A stretch of DNA of 64,000 nt from Rhizobium sp. BK650 (GTDB lineage Bacteria; Pseudomonadota; Alphaproteobacteria; Rhizobiales; Rhizobiaceae), in the NCBI RefSeq assembly GCF_014195325.1, contig NZ_JACIBK010000004.1, positions 124,001-188,000 on the forward strand. The letters run 5' to 3'. A model generated the notes under the pieces. It did not search any database and was not told the DNA's origin. It was given only the letters and a program-made list of their open reading frames with translations. Below are positions 52,585 through 62,038 of the stretch, piece after piece. Both the position numbers and the translations under genes were made by a program. How positions within the stretch are numbered: position 1 is the stretch's first letter; every line of letters begins with the position of its first letter.

Positions 52585-53349
52585 ATGTGCGGACGTTTTG
52601 CCCTGACAGAAGTAGTCAAGGATATCGCTGAGACTTTCAGCCTTGCCGAACTGGAAGGCTTTCCGGCGCGCTACAATATCGCGCCGACACAGCCGATTCT
52701 CATTGTTGTCGCCGGTGAGGGGCAGGAACCGGGCAGCAATCTGCCGGACCGCCGTGCGCTTCTGGTGCGCTGGGGTTTCATGCCGGGTTGGGTCAAGAAT
52801 CCCAAGGAGTTTCCGCTGCTGATCAATGCGCGCGCGGAAACCGCAATCGGCAAGGCCTCTTTCCGCGCCGCCATGCGCCATCGGCGCATCCTCATACCTG
52901 CCTCCGGCTTCTATGAATGGCATCGCCCTTCGAAGGAAAGCGGCGAGAGGGCACAGGCCTATTGGATCCGGCCGCGCCGCGGCGGTGTTATCGCCTTTGC
53001 CGGTCTCATGGAAACATGGTCCTCGGCCGATGGTTCGGAGGTCGATACCGGCGCCATCCTGACGACCAAGGCCAACGGCACGATCTCCTCAATCCATGAC
53101 CGCATGCCCGTCGTCATCCAGCCGGAGGATTTTTCCCGCTGGCTGGACTGCAAGACGCAGGAGCCGCGCGAGGTCGTTGACCTGATGCGACCGGTTCAGG
53201 AGGATTTCTTCGAGGCGATTCCGGTTTCCGACAAGGTCAACAAGGTCGCCAATATGGGGCCGGATCTTCAGGATCCCGTGCCGCTCGAAAAGGTGCCGAA
53301 GCAGCTGCAGAAGAAAACTTCTGACGACGCTCAGCTCAGCTTCTTCTGA
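52585..53349 (+). CDS. SOS response-associated peptidase (SRAP/YedK-HMCES)
   Basis: A 254-residue protein that traps abasic sites in single-stranded DNA through its N-terminal cysteine. Catalytic residues are all present: Cys2 in MCGRFALTE, Asn in INARAET, Glu in ASGFYEWH and His in SSIHDRMPVVI. The mature Cys requires loss of Met1. The start at 52585 is fixed by this motif even though the upstream ribosome site is weak. The long tail (VPKQLQKKTSDDAQLSFF) resembles PCNA/clamp-type ends (QLSFF). Confidence 0.92.
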   Translation: MCGRFALTEVVKDIAETFSLAELEGFPARYNIAPTQPILIVVAGEGQEPGSNLPDRRALLVRWGFMPGWVKNPKEFPLLINARAETAIGKASFRAAMRHRRILIPASGFYEWHRPSKESGERAQAYWIRPRRGGVIAFAGLMETWSSADGSEVDTGAILTTKANGTISSIHDRMPVVIQPEDFSRWLDCKTQEPREVVDLMRPVQEDFFEAIPVSDKVNKVANMGPDLQDPVPLEKVPKQLQKKTSDDAQLSFF

Positions 53350-53532
53350 AGCTGAACCCACTATCCGCTGAATGGAAGATCCCGTGATTTTTGTTGGTCC
53401 GGTTCCGGCCAGGGCGCGTCTCCGCAGCCCATTATTGCCAACCCACCGCATGACGGGCTCCGGATGCCACTTATCCGGCATCGTTATGAGCTTGCTGGCA
53501 ATCAGATTGCTCGTGCGCTTCTTCGTGCCCGC

Positions 53533-53667
53533 TTAAGCGAGCTTCTTGACCGGTGCCGGCTTTGCCATCAGCGAGGCCGCAGCCACGGCCTTGATTCCGA
53601 GCGGACGGTAGTTGGTCGCCAGATCCGGCTTTGCTGCCTGCTGCTGTTCCGACTTCTTCGAGGTCAC
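53533..53667 (-). CDS. Small basic protein, 44 aa, GTG start
   Basis: The product begins with a GTG start followed by TSKKSEQQQAAKPDLATNY, then RPLGIKAVAAASLMAKPAPV, KKLA. An AAGGAG six bases before the GTG strongly supports translation. It has no hydrophobic segment, is basic and probably cytoplasmic. I do not recognise a family. Confidence 0.6.
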   Translation of the reverse strand: MTSKKSEQQQAAKPDLATNYRPLGIKAVAAASLMAKPAPVKKLA

Positions 53668-53834
53668 GATACTCTCCTTACGTGTTTTCTCTAGAATTTT
53701 ATCTGTCTCGTTCTTTTGTCTTTAATAGCGACAAAAGAGAGGCATCGCCGATCAGGAAATGTAAACATAGACCATAATTCGCGAGGCTTACCCGAAGCCT
53801 GCGTTCGTTAATACTTACTTAATAAAGTAAACGT

Positions 53835-54680
53835 TCAGATGTGACGGCCGATGTCATCCTCGCCGACGCCGGGTTCCTCGATGGTCAGCGTGCCATATTT
53901 GCGCTTCCATTTTCGCGCGCCGAAGGGCAGCGAAATAAGGTAGGCGCAGACCGTGAAAACCATCACTTCCCAGGTGAAGCTCATCAGCAGCGCGACGTAG
54001 ATCACGACGCCGAGCATCGCCGGCAGCACGAGATCGCGCCGCATACGGCTCTCGGATTTGCCGGACCAGACAGGCAGACGGCTGATGAGCAGGAAGGCAA
54101 TGAGGACCGTGTAGCCCGAGGAGAGGAAGGCGAAGGTCCTGTCGGGAATAAGGCCGAGGAAACCGAGATAAACCGGCAGCAGCACCAGCATGGCGCCCGC
54201 CGGCGCCGGCACGCCGACGAAATATTCCGATTGCCAGGGCGCGCGGTTCTCGCGTTCCGACATCACATTGAAGCGGGCGAGCCGCAGGCCGGCGGCGATC
54301 ACATAGATGAGCGCTGCGATCCAGCCGAGCGAGCGCGCTTCGTCAAGCGCGTAGACATAGACCACGAGGGCAGGGGCGACGCCGAAATTGACGATGTCGG
54401 CAAGTGAATCCATCTGTGCGCCGAATTTCGACGTGGCCTTCATCAGTCGCGCCATCCGGCCGTCTACGCCATCGAGGAAGGCGGCGACGAGCACCATGGC
54501 GACAGCCAGTTCATAGCGGCTCTCGAAGGCGAGGCGGATACCGGTCAGGCCGGCGCAGATGGCAAGGATGGTGATCAGGTTCGGAACGACGAGCCGGATC
54601 GGAATCTCGCGCAGACGCGGCCCGCGGGCGGAATCGTCGTTCGGGCCGTTCGGTTCGAAGGGCGGAAAGGGTGGTTCCAT
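53835..54680 (-). CDS. pssA: CDP-diacylglycerol--serine O-phosphatidyltransferase
   Basis: A 281-residue inner-membrane CDP-alcohol phosphatidyltransferase making phosphatidylserine. The DGVDGRMARLMKATSKFGAQ, MDSLADIVNFG segment is the family signature (DGx2ARx8Gx3Dx3D) near residues 85-110. About seven helices follow. The gene lies 18 bp after psd in one operon, so phosphatidylserine made here is decarboxylated to phosphatidylethanolamine by the neighbour. Confidence 0.94.
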   Translation of the reverse strand: MEPPFPPFEPNGPNDDSARGPRLREIPIRLVVPNLITILAICAGLTGIRLAFESRYELAVAMVLVAAFLDGVDGRMARLMKATSKFGAQMDSLADIVNFGVAPALVVYVYALDEARSLGWIAALIYVIAAGLRLARFNVMSERENRAPWQSEYFVGVPAPAGAMLVLLPVYLGFLGLIPDRTFAFLSSGYTVLIAFLLISRLPVWSGKSESRMRRDLVLPAMLGVVIYVALLMSFTWEVMVFTVCAYLISLPFGARKWKRKYGTLTIEEPGVGEDDIGRHI

Positions 54681-54698
54681 ATCGCGCTCTCCTGAAAC

Positions 54699-55397
54699 CT
54701 AACTGCGGCGGCTGATGACCGGACCCTTTGCCGAAGCGAATTCGGCAATGACCGTCTCGCCGGCAATCGCTGTCTGGCCGAGCGAGACGCGCGGCGCCGC
54801 ATTCGCCGGCAGGAATACGTCGAGCCGTGAGCCGAAACGGATGAGGCCGAAACGCTCGCCCGCATCGACCGGTTCGTTGACATGCGAGAAGCAGAGAATA
54901 CGCCTCGCCACAAGGCCGGCGATCTGCACCACGCCGATCTGCCCATGGCTGGTTTCGATGACGAGGCCGTTACGCTCGTTGTCTTCGCTCGCCTTGTCGA
55001 GCTCCGCATTCACGAAGCTGCCGGGACGGTAGTTGATGCTGACGATGCGGCCGCGCATCGGCGCACGGTTCACATGGCAGTTGAAGACGTTCATGAAGAC
55101 CGAGATGCGCAGCATCGGCTCGGCTCCGAGATTCAGCTCGGCCGGCGGCGTGACCATCTGGATCGAGGAAACCTTGCCGTCGGCCGGCGAGATGACGAGA
55201 TCGTCGTCCTGCGGCGTCACTCGTTCCGGATCACGGAAGAAATAGGCGCACCAGAGCGTCAGAATGAGGCCGATCCAGAAGAGCGGCTTGAAGATCCAGC
55301 CCAATATGAGTGATGCGACGAAGAAGGCGGCGACGAAGGGGTAACCCTCTTTGTGGACCGGAACGATCGTGTTGCGAACCGTATCGAACAAGCTCAT
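54699..55397 (-). CDS. psd: Phosphatidylserine decarboxylase
   Basis: A 232-residue pyruvoyl-dependent enzyme of the small PSD type. The self-cleavage site is [10 protein letters not shown] near residue 190, where Gly-Ser is cut to give the pyruvoyl group. Other blocks are [15 protein letters not shown] and [21 protein letters not shown]-terminal hydrophobic segments anchor it in the membrane. Confidence 0.94.
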   Translation of the reverse strand: MSLFDTVRNTIVPVHKEGYPFVAAFFVASLILGWIFKPLFWIGLILTLWCAYFFRDPERVTPQDDDLVISPADGKVSSIQMVTPPAELNLGAEPMLRISVFMNVFNCHVNRAPMRGRIVSINYRPGSFVNAELDKASEDNERNGLVIETSHGQIGVVQIAGLVARRILCFSHVNEPVDAGERFGLIRFGSRLDVFLPANAAPRVSLGQTAIAGETVIAEFASAKGPVISRRS

Positions 55398-55530
55398 GTG
55401 TGCCGGGCTCCTGTCGTTTTTCGTATCCGCTGGTTACATAAAAACGACCGGAGGAGCAATGCCACGGATATCAGGCAATCTACCATGCGCTGGTTCTGAA
55501 CAACAAAACGCCCATTTGCCGGTTTGGAGG

Positions 55531-57408
55531 TCAGCTCGCCGGTGCCAGCCTGTTGACGATACCAAGCTCGTCGCTCTCGCGGACCTGCTTCAGATGCTCT
55601 TCGGCCTGCGTTGCCTCGCGCTGGCGGTTCCACATCGAGGCATAAAGACCGTTCTGTTCGAGAAGGGCGGCATGTGTGCCGCGCTCGGCAATCTCGCCAC
55701 TTTTCAAGACGATGATTTCGTCTGCGCCAATCACGGTGGAGAGGCGGTGGGCGATGACCAGCGTCGTACGATTCTTGGAGACGACGTCGAGCGCGGTCTG
55801 GATTTCCCGCTCCGTCGTCGTGTCGAGCGCCGAAGTGGCCTCGTCGAGGATTAGGATTGGCGGCGCCTTCAGGATCGTGCGGGCAATCGCTACGCGCTGC
55901 TTCTCGCCGCCTGAAAGCTTCAGGCCGCGCTCGCCGACCTTGGTCTCGAAGCCCTCCGGCAGCGTCTCGATGAAATGCCCTATCTGGGCAATTTCGGCGG
56001 CCTGCCTCACGTCGGCCTCGCTGGCTGACGGGCGACCGTAGCGGATGTTATAGGCGACGGTATCGTTGAACAGCACCGTATCCTGCGGCACCATGCCGAT
56101 CACCGAACGGAGGCTCTTCTGTGTGACTTTGCGGATATCCTGCCCATCGACCGTAATCGAGCCGCTCTGGATGTCATAGAAGCGGTAGAGCAGCCGCGAC
56201 AGCGTCGATTTGCCGGCGCCCGAGGGACCGACGACCGCAACCGTCTTGCCGGCCGGCACCTCGAAGGAAATGCCCTTCAGGATCGGCCGGGCCGGATCAT
56301 AGGCGAAATGCACGTCCTTGAAGGAGATGGCGCCCTGGCCGATCGCAAGGTCTTTCGCATCTGGCGCGTCCAGAACCTCCGCCTTCACTTCCAGAAGGTC
56401 GAACATCTGCTCGATGTCGATCAGCCCCTGGCGGATTTCGCGGTAGACGAAGCCGATGAAATTCAGCGGCACAGAAAGTTGCAGCAGCATGGAATTGACG
56501 AAGACGAAATCGCCGACCGTATGGTCGCCGCGCTGCACCGACCAGGCAGAGAGAACGAGCATGATGGTCGTGCCGATACCGAAGATCACGCCCTGGCCGA
56601 AGTTCAACCAGCCGAGCGAGGTCCACACGTCGGTCGCAGCCTTTTCATAGCGCTCCATCGACTTGTCGAAGCGCTTGGCCTCCATCTCCTCATTGCCGAA
56701 ATATTTGACGGTCTCGAAATTGAGGAGCGAATCAATCGCCTTGGTATTGGCGTCCGTATCGCTGTCGTTCATCGCCCGGCGGATGGAGATGCGCCAGTCG
56801 GATGCGCGGATCGTGAACCAGATATAGGCCCAGACTGTGAAGGCGGTGACGGCGAGATAGGAGAAGCCATAGCCCCACCAGAAGATCGCTGCCGTCAGCA
56901 GGAATTCGATAACCGTCGGGATAGAGTTCAGGATCGTGAAACGCACGATCGTTTCGATACCCTTGGTCCCGCGTTCGATGATGCGCGAAAGCCCGCCCGT
57001 CTTGCGCTCCAGATGGAAGCGCAGGGAAAGCTCATGCATGTGCACGAAGGTGCGGTAGGCGAGCTGGCGCACCGCATATTGGCCGACGCTGGCAAAGAGC
57101 GAGTCTCTGAGCTGATTGAGGCCGAGCTGGATGAGGCGCGTCAGGTTATAGGCGATGACGAGGGCAGTGGCGCCGATGAGCAGCGGCGGCAGGGATCCTT
57201 GCAGGTCCATCCTGCCGTTCAGCGCATCTGTGGACCATTTGAAGAAATAAGGCACCAGCAGCAGGACGAACTTCGATACGAGGAGGTAGACGGAAGCCCA
57301 TACGACCCGCATCTTTAGATCCGGCCGTCCCTCCGGCCACATATAGGGCCAGAGATTGTAGAGCGTTCCGAGCAGGTTGGAATCCGAAACTGTCTTGCCG
57401 TTTGCCAT
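55531..57408 (-). CDS. ATM1/HMT1-type ABC exporter (fused membrane and ATPase domains)
   Basis: A 625-residue half transporter. Six membrane helices (residues 20-330) carry the ATM1-type region RGTKGIETIVRFTILNSIPT. The ATPase domain has Walker A VGPSGAGKSTLSRLL, the signature LSGGEKQRVAIARTIL and Walker B ILILDEATSALD, with H-loop VIAHRLSTV. ATM1 proteins export glutathione or sulfur-bearing metabolites linked to iron-sulfur and metal homeostasis. Confidence 0.92.
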   Translation of the reverse strand: MANGKTVSDSNLLGTLYNLWPYMWPEGRPDLKMRVVWASVYLLVSKFVLLLVPYFFKWSTDALNGRMDLQGSLPPLLIGATALVIAYNLTRLIQLGLNQLRDSLFASVGQYAVRQLAYRTFVHMHELSLRFHLERKTGGLSRIIERGTKGIETIVRFTILNSIPTVIEFLLTAAIFWWGYGFSYLAVTAFTVWAYIWFTIRASDWRISIRRAMNDSDTDANTKAIDSLLNFETVKYFGNEEMEAKRFDKSMERYEKAATDVWTSLGWLNFGQGVIFGIGTTIMLVLSAWSVQRGDHTVGDFVFVNSMLLQLSVPLNFIGFVYREIRQGLIDIEQMFDLLEVKAEVLDAPDAKDLAIGQGAISFKDVHFAYDPARPILKGISFEVPAGKTVAVVGPSGAGKSTLSRLLYRFYDIQSGSITVDGQDIRKVTQKSLRSVIGMVPQDTVLFNDTVAYNIRYGRPSASEADVRQAAEIAQIGHFIETLPEGFETKVGERGLKLSGGEKQRVAIARTILKAPPILILDEATSALDTTTEREIQTALDVVSKNRTTLVIAHRLSTVIGADEIIVLKSGEIAERGTHAALLEQNGLYASMWNRQREATQAEEHLKQVRESDELGIVNRLAPAS

Positions 57409-57571
57409 GCCTGTCTCCAGCCCGGAAGGCTGCTGTTGCCGCGGCCTGTCGCCGTTCCCGCGAGATATGATACCGGCAGGCGGAATACAACATTGAGAGC
57501 GATTTTATAAGCGTACTGTTGCGCGTCGGTCCTAACGAAAACAGCGACCCGATGGGCCGCCGTTTCTTGAT

Positions 57572-59566
57572 TTAGAGATGCCCGCCCGAGAGCCGCTTGC
57601 GATGCAGCTCCTCGGCATTCGGAAGCGCATCCTTCGGAAGGCCGAAGACCTGGCCTGGACGGATGCGGTCCGGATTGAGGATCTTGTCCTCATTGGCGAT
57701 GTAGATCGTCGTATAGCGCACACCGAGGCCGTAGGTGCGCCGGGAAATCTGCCACAGCGTATCGCCGCGGCGGATGATGACCGCATTGTTGTTTGCCGTC
57801 AGCGGCGCCTGTTCGATCGTCTTCGGCTGGCCGGCGGCGGATAGCTCGTTCGACGGCGCGGCAGCGGGAACCGTCAGTTGGGCGATGATCCCGCCGAGCT
57901 GGTCGAGCGCCGCGCCGACTGATTTCGCATCTTTGGGCAGACCCTGCAGCACTGTAAGAGCGTTCGAGGCAATCTGCGAGGCGGATGCCGATGCCTGCTT
58001 GAAGGCATCGGTCGCATCGATCGCCGGATGGAAGTCAACAAGCGAGCGCAGAGCGAATTCGGTTGCCGAGCGTGCCGCTGCAAGCTGTTCCGCACCCGGC
58101 ACCTTGCCATCCGCAAACAGGCTCTTCAGCAGGCTGAAGGCCTTCGTTGCATCGCCCTTGAGTTTGCCCAGCTGGCCTTCATCGAGCGGCACTATGGCCT
58201 GATTGGCGCTTGCATTGCTGCCGGACTGGGCGGCAACCGTGACCTGGTCGCCCGCGGGACGATTGAAATTGACGGTGGCGCGTACGAGCACCTTGCCAGT
58301 GCCATCAGTGACGTCGACGCGGATCTTGTGATCGCCGACCGATAGGTTCCTCACACCCTCGATGACGAAATGGCCGTCCGACCCAGCAGTGTCCTTGCCG
58401 ATCAGAGCATCATCGGCATAACCGACGACCTTGGCATTGGGGGGCGCCGTACCGGCAACGAAAATCTTGTCGCCCTCGATCTCGACAGCGCTGATGACTA
58501 CATCAGCCTGGTTATCGCCGCCCTGCTGGGTCCCGGGAACTGCAGGGGCCATCTTGGCGGTATCGCCTGCGCTTGCAGGCATATTCGGAGCCTGCATTGC
58601 GACCTGATCGTTGGCTCCGGTAGCCGCTGCCGATGCGTCATTGGCGCTCGGCGGCTCGGCGCTGGCGATCTCAGCCTTCGGGGCCGTGATGATACGGCTC
58701 GCCGTGCCAGGCTTGGAGACCATGGCAAGCAGCTCGTTGCCGCTGCCATCCTTGGGTACGGAAACGGTCGCGACTTCTTCAGAAAGGGTGGTCTTGCCAT
58801 CCTTGCCTGTCACTTTCAGCACGAGCTGATGGTCGCCGGCGGGAAGCGGATTGTCGAGAACGGCGGCAAAATCGCCGGCGCCGTCGACATCGGTCGTTAC
58901 GACCACCTTGTCGCCGTCGAGCACTTCCAGCTTGCCATGCGGCTCTGCCGAACCGGCAATGACGGTCGAGCCATCGGGCTCTACGCGCAAGACGTCGAAT
59001 GCGGGAATCTTCGGTCCTCCGCTGGAAGCGGTATCGGTAGTGCCCGCAGGCTCGGTCGCGCCGGTCAGCGCGGCTTCGGCCCGCGTGAGGGCGGCCAACG
59101 CATCAGCGGCACTTTCGGGAAGGTTCTGGATGATGCCGCGCGCCTTGCCCGCACCGTCCTTGGCCCTGGAGACGAGGCTTGCGGTGGTCGTTTCGAGACC
59201 TTCGGGGGCCGCGAAGTCGACGATTGCGGTCAATGCGTTTAAGGCTGCGGTCTTGGCGCCTGAAAGCGCATCGGCGGCGGGGGTCTTGCCATCGGCAAAC
59301 AATGCTTTCAGGCCAGAGAGAGACCTGACGGCATCGGCAGTGAGGCTGCCGATCTTCTGGGCGGCTGCTGCGGCATCGGCAGCAGCCGGGCGGGAAGTCT
59401 TAGACGTTTCGTTAACCGTGTTGTTGACCTCGGTGCCGGCCTGGTTGATGGCGTCACCCACTTTCGCCACGTCGGGGCCGAGACGGGGCATGACGAAAAA
59501 CACCATCAGTATGATTGCGATTACGAGCACTGCGAGGGCCAGCAAGCCGGCACGGTTTTTCATCAT
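57572..59566 (-). CDS. Large LysM protein with duplicated helical and Ig-like modules
   Basis: A 664-residue protein anchored by one N-terminal helix (LALAVLVIAIILMVFFVMP). Helical module A covers about residues 80-160 and recurs as A' around 475-555; each contains LFADGKxP and then a VDF motif. Two Ig-like modules lie at about 190-270 and 355-435. A C-terminal LysM domain (residues 597-645, RRGDTLWQISRRTYGLG) binds peptidoglycan. The start at 59566 follows GGGAGACGTA. Periplasmic scaffolding or cell-wall binding is inferred. Confidence 0.8.
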   Translation of the reverse strand: MMKNRAGLLALAVLVIAIILMVFFVMPRLGPDVAKVGDAINQAGTEVNNTVNETSKTSRPAAADAAAAAQKIGSLTADAVRSLSGLKALFADGKTPAADALSGAKTAALNALTAIVDFAAPEGLETTTASLVSRAKDGAGKARGIIQNLPESAADALAALTRAEAALTGATEPAGTTDTASSGGPKIPAFDVLRVEPDGSTVIAGSAEPHGKLEVLDGDKVVVTTDVDGAGDFAAVLDNPLPAGDHQLVLKVTGKDGKTTLSEEVATVSVPKDGSGNELLAMVSKPGTASRIITAPKAEIASAEPPSANDASAAATGANDQVAMQAPNMPASAGDTAKMAPAVPGTQQGGDNQADVVISAVEIEGDKIFVAGTAPPNAKVVGYADDALIGKDTAGSDGHFVIEGVRNLSVGDHKIRVDVTDGTGKVLVRATVNFNRPAGDQVTVAAQSGSNASANQAIVPLDEGQLGKLKGDATKAFSLLKSLFADGKVPGAEQLAAARSATEFALRSLVDFHPAIDATDAFKQASASASQIASNALTVLQGLPKDAKSVGAALDQLGGIIAQLTVPAAAPSNELSAAGQPKTIEQAPLTANNNAVIIRRGDTLWQISRRTYGLGVRYTTIYIANEDKILNPDRIRPGQVFGLPKDALPNAEELHRKRLSGGHL

Positions 59567-59721
59567 TACGTCTCCCAAGCGGCAAATTGCCGTAGTATCT
59601 GGAAATTGCTAGCGATTCCCTTTGCTTTCCACAAGCATTCAAAGCAATTAGAGAAGCTCCGGACGCCGCTTTTCAGTCAATTTTCTTGACTGCATTGAAA
59701 TGGAATAGTTGTTTTTCCCTT

Positions 59722-60345
59722 ATGACCGAACAATCTGTATCGATTCGATCCATCTGCGTTTACTGCGGCTCTCGGCCGGGCCGCGATCCTTCCCATATGT
59801 CTGCCGGCCGCGCACTCGGAAAAGAGATCGCGGAATATGGCCTTCGCCTCATCTACGGAGGTGGCACGAAAGGCATCATGGGTGCTGTGGCCAGCGGGAC
59901 CCTATCCAACGGCGGTCAGGTGACGGGCATCATTCCCGAATTCCTGATTGACATGGAGGCGACTCGCCATTCCCTCGGCCAGCTCAACGAGCTCATTGTA
60001 ACCCCTGACATGCATGCACGCAAACATGCGATGTTCGAGCGCTCGGACGCCTTCGTTGCTCTGCCCGGAGGTATCGGCACGCTGGAGGAGATCGTCGAGA
60101 TCATGACCTGGGCGCAGCTCGGCCGCCACGAAAAGCCGATGGTTTTCGCCAATATCAATGGCTTCTGGGATCCGATGATGGAGCTCCTGCGTCACATGAC
60201 GAGCGAGGGTTTCCTGCACACTGCCCATCGCGTCCAGCCGCTTGTCGTCGACGAGATCTCCGGCATCATCCCGGCGATCATGGCCCAGGCGGCGGAGCTC
60301 GCTGCCGACCGCAGCGGCGAAGACGATGTGATCTCGAAGATGTAG
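59722..60345 (+). CDS. LOG-family protein (TIGR00730)
   Basis: A 207-residue Rossmann-fold hydrolase. Conserved segments are CVYCGSRPGRDPSHM, YGGGTKGIMGAVASG, MHARKHAMFERSDAF and PGGIGTLEEIVEI, the signature of nucleoside 5'-monophosphate phosphoribohydrolases, which include cytokinin-activating LOG enzymes. A cytokinin role is only a possibility; most bacterial members are general nucleotide hydrolases. Confidence 0.9.
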   Translation: MTEQSVSIRSICVYCGSRPGRDPSHMSAGRALGKEIAEYGLRLIYGGGTKGIMGAVASGTLSNGGQVTGIIPEFLIDMEATRHSLGQLNELIVTPDMHARKHAMFERSDAFVALPGGIGTLEEIVEIMTWAQLGRHEKPMVFANINGFWDPMMELLRHMTSEGFLHTAHRVQPLVVDEISGIIPAIMAQAAELAADRSGEDDVISKM

Positions 60346-60831
60346 TTCGCAAGCAATTCCAGCAAAAGTGTGCAGCCGTGTTGCGTCCGGAATTGCGTGG
60401 AAAAAGAGCAATTCGGGCAGAAGTGCACGGCGGTTCTGGCTGCGGGATCCCGGCCTCCTGCTGCCTTATCCGGCAGCCCTTCTTCCAATCGCCATTCCAC
60501 TGGAATTGTTCAGCCGCTTTCGGGCGTCCTGGCACATGCCGATCAGTGAGCTTGGCCTTACCCTGACGTCGCAGGCGCTCTGTTGCTGGATTTGGTCGAC
60601 ATCACTTAAAAATTCGCCGCCGTCGAATATGAGGAAGACCCGAACCGAGCTTTCCCGCAGCGCAATTCAGGACGCCTAAGCGCCCCTCGGTCGGCATTGT
60701 TTACGAATTTGTAAAGAATCCTGAAAGCTCGCTGAAAGCTTCGGCTCTCTACGCAAAGGATACATCGTGGAGGAGACACGATCGACGTGAGACGGAAGCG
60801 ATGTAAATCACACTACTCGGAGGAGATTATA
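60346..60831. other. Intergenic region upstream of the orphan substrate-binding protein
   Basis: About 490 bp, with a palindromic repeat at 60353-60396 and AT-rich DNA near 60700. I see no convincing gene; a 103-codon frame (60368-60679) lacks a ribosome site. Confidence 0.5.
60353..60396. repeat. Palindromic repeat, relative of the 56-bp family
   Basis: GCAATTCC and GGAATTGC flank an AGCAAAAGTGTGCAGC core. The AAAAGTG core matches the 38091 and 39147 repeats; it starts 7 bp after the gene's stop codon. Confidence 0.75.
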
Positions 60832-61845
60832 ATGCGTTTTTCAAGCGCGCTTTTGCACACCGTCGTCTTTTCGACGCTTCTTACTGCAACATCCTTGACT
60901 GCAGGCACTGTCAGCGCAGCCGACAAGCTTACCCTCATGGTTGGCGGCTATGAGAAGCAGATTTACCTGCCGGCCAAGCTTGCCGAATCCTTGGGTTACT
61001 TCAAGGATGAGGGCCTCGACGTCGAACTTCTGAACGAGCCGGCCGGCGTCGATGCCGAAAACCAGCTTTTGGCAGGCGCGGTCCAAGGTGTCGTTGGTTT
61101 CTACGACCACTGCATCGATCTTCAGGGCAAAGGCAAGTTCGTCGAATCCGTCGTTCAGTTCAGTCAGGCGCCCGGCGAAGTTGAGCTGGTATCGACGAAG
61201 CATCCCGAAATTAAATCGGTTGCAGATTTCAAGGGCAAGAGCCTTGGCGTGACCGGATTGGGATCATCGACGAATTTCCTGACACAATATCTGGCGGTCA
61301 AGAATGGTCTCAGTCTTTCCGATATAACCTCGGTCCCTGTCGGCGCGGGCGCAACCTTCATCGCCGCCCTGCAACAGGACAAGATCCAGGCCGGTATGAC
61401 GACAGAACCGACCATCACACGTCTGTTGAAGACTGGGGAAGCCAGCATCCTGGTCGATATGCGCACGACGGAAAGTACCCGCGCGGCCCTTGGCGGCACT
61501 TATCCGGCCGCTTCGCTCTACATGGAAACCGCTTGGGTCGACGCACATAAGGACACAGTGCAAAAGCTCGCCAATGCCTTCGTCAAGACGCTGAAATACA
61601 TCAATACGCATTCTGCCGCTGAGATCACCGACCAGATGCCGAAGGATTTCTACGTCAGCGACAAGGACGGCTACACCCAGGCTCTCGACCACGGCAAGGC
61701 TATGTTCACAGCTGATGGCGTCATGCCGCAAGATGGTCCGAAAACGGTGCTCGCCGTCCTGCAGGGCTTTTCGAAATCTCTGAAAGACAAGCAGATCGAC
61801 CTGTCGAAGACTTACACGACGGAATTCGTCAATAACGTCAGGTAA
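60832..61845 (+). CDS. ABC transporter substrate-binding protein (SsuA/NMT1-like), orphan
   Basis: A 337-residue periplasmic binding protein with a signal peptide (HTVVFSTLLTATSLTAGTVSA, cut at SA-AD). Mature landmarks are MVGGYEKQIYLPAKLAESLG, LAGAVQGVVGFYDHCIDLQG and SLGVTGLGSSTNFLTQYLAV, typical of the nitrate/sulfonate/taurine group. No permease or ATPase gene is adjacent, so it may work with components encoded elsewhere. TCGGAGGAGATTATA precedes the ATG. Confidence 0.85.
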   Translation: MRFSSALLHTVVFSTLLTATSLTAGTVSAADKLTLMVGGYEKQIYLPAKLAESLGYFKDEGLDVELLNEPAGVDAENQLLAGAVQGVVGFYDHCIDLQGKGKFVESVVQFSQAPGEVELVSTKHPEIKSVADFKGKSLGVTGLGSSTNFLTQYLAVKNGLSLSDITSVPVGAGATFIAALQQDKIQAGMTTEPTITRLLKTGEASILVDMRTTESTRAALGGTYPAASLYMETAWVDAHKDTVQKLANAFVKTLKYINTHSAAEITDQMPKDFYVSDKDGYTQALDHGKAMFTADGVMPQDGPKTVLAVLQGFSKSLKDKQIDLSKTYTTEFVNNVR

Positions 61846-61852
61846 GGCCATC

Positions 61853-61885
61853 GTGCCGCTCCCGAACCGCGTCCGGGAGCGGCAC
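61853..61885 (+). terminator. Strong hairpin after the substrate-binding protein gene
   Basis: GTGCCGCTCCCG and CGGGAGCGGCAC form a 12-bp stem with a 9-nt loop, beginning 7 bp after the stop. No T tract is seen, so it may act mainly in mRNA stability. Confidence 0.6.
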
Positions 61886-62038
61886 CCGCTGGGCACATCG
61901 GCAGGCACGCAATAATCAGATCGATCCCCTCCCAAGCACGATCAAGAAGGCAGGGCACGGAAATGCCCAGCCTGCTCAAGCAAGGTGCGCAAAAATCCGC
62001 AGCAATTTGCCCGGAGTTGCGTGAAAAATGCGTGGAGT

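Noticed and set aside
60368..60679. 103-codon frame between the LOG gene and the substrate-binding protein
   Set aside because: Starts inside a repeat and has no ribosome site or recognisable sequence.
61996..62025. Possible further copy of the 60353-type repeat (GCAATTTGCCCGGAGTTGCG)
   Set aside because: Only short similarity remains and the flanking arms do not pair, so it is not listed as a repeat.
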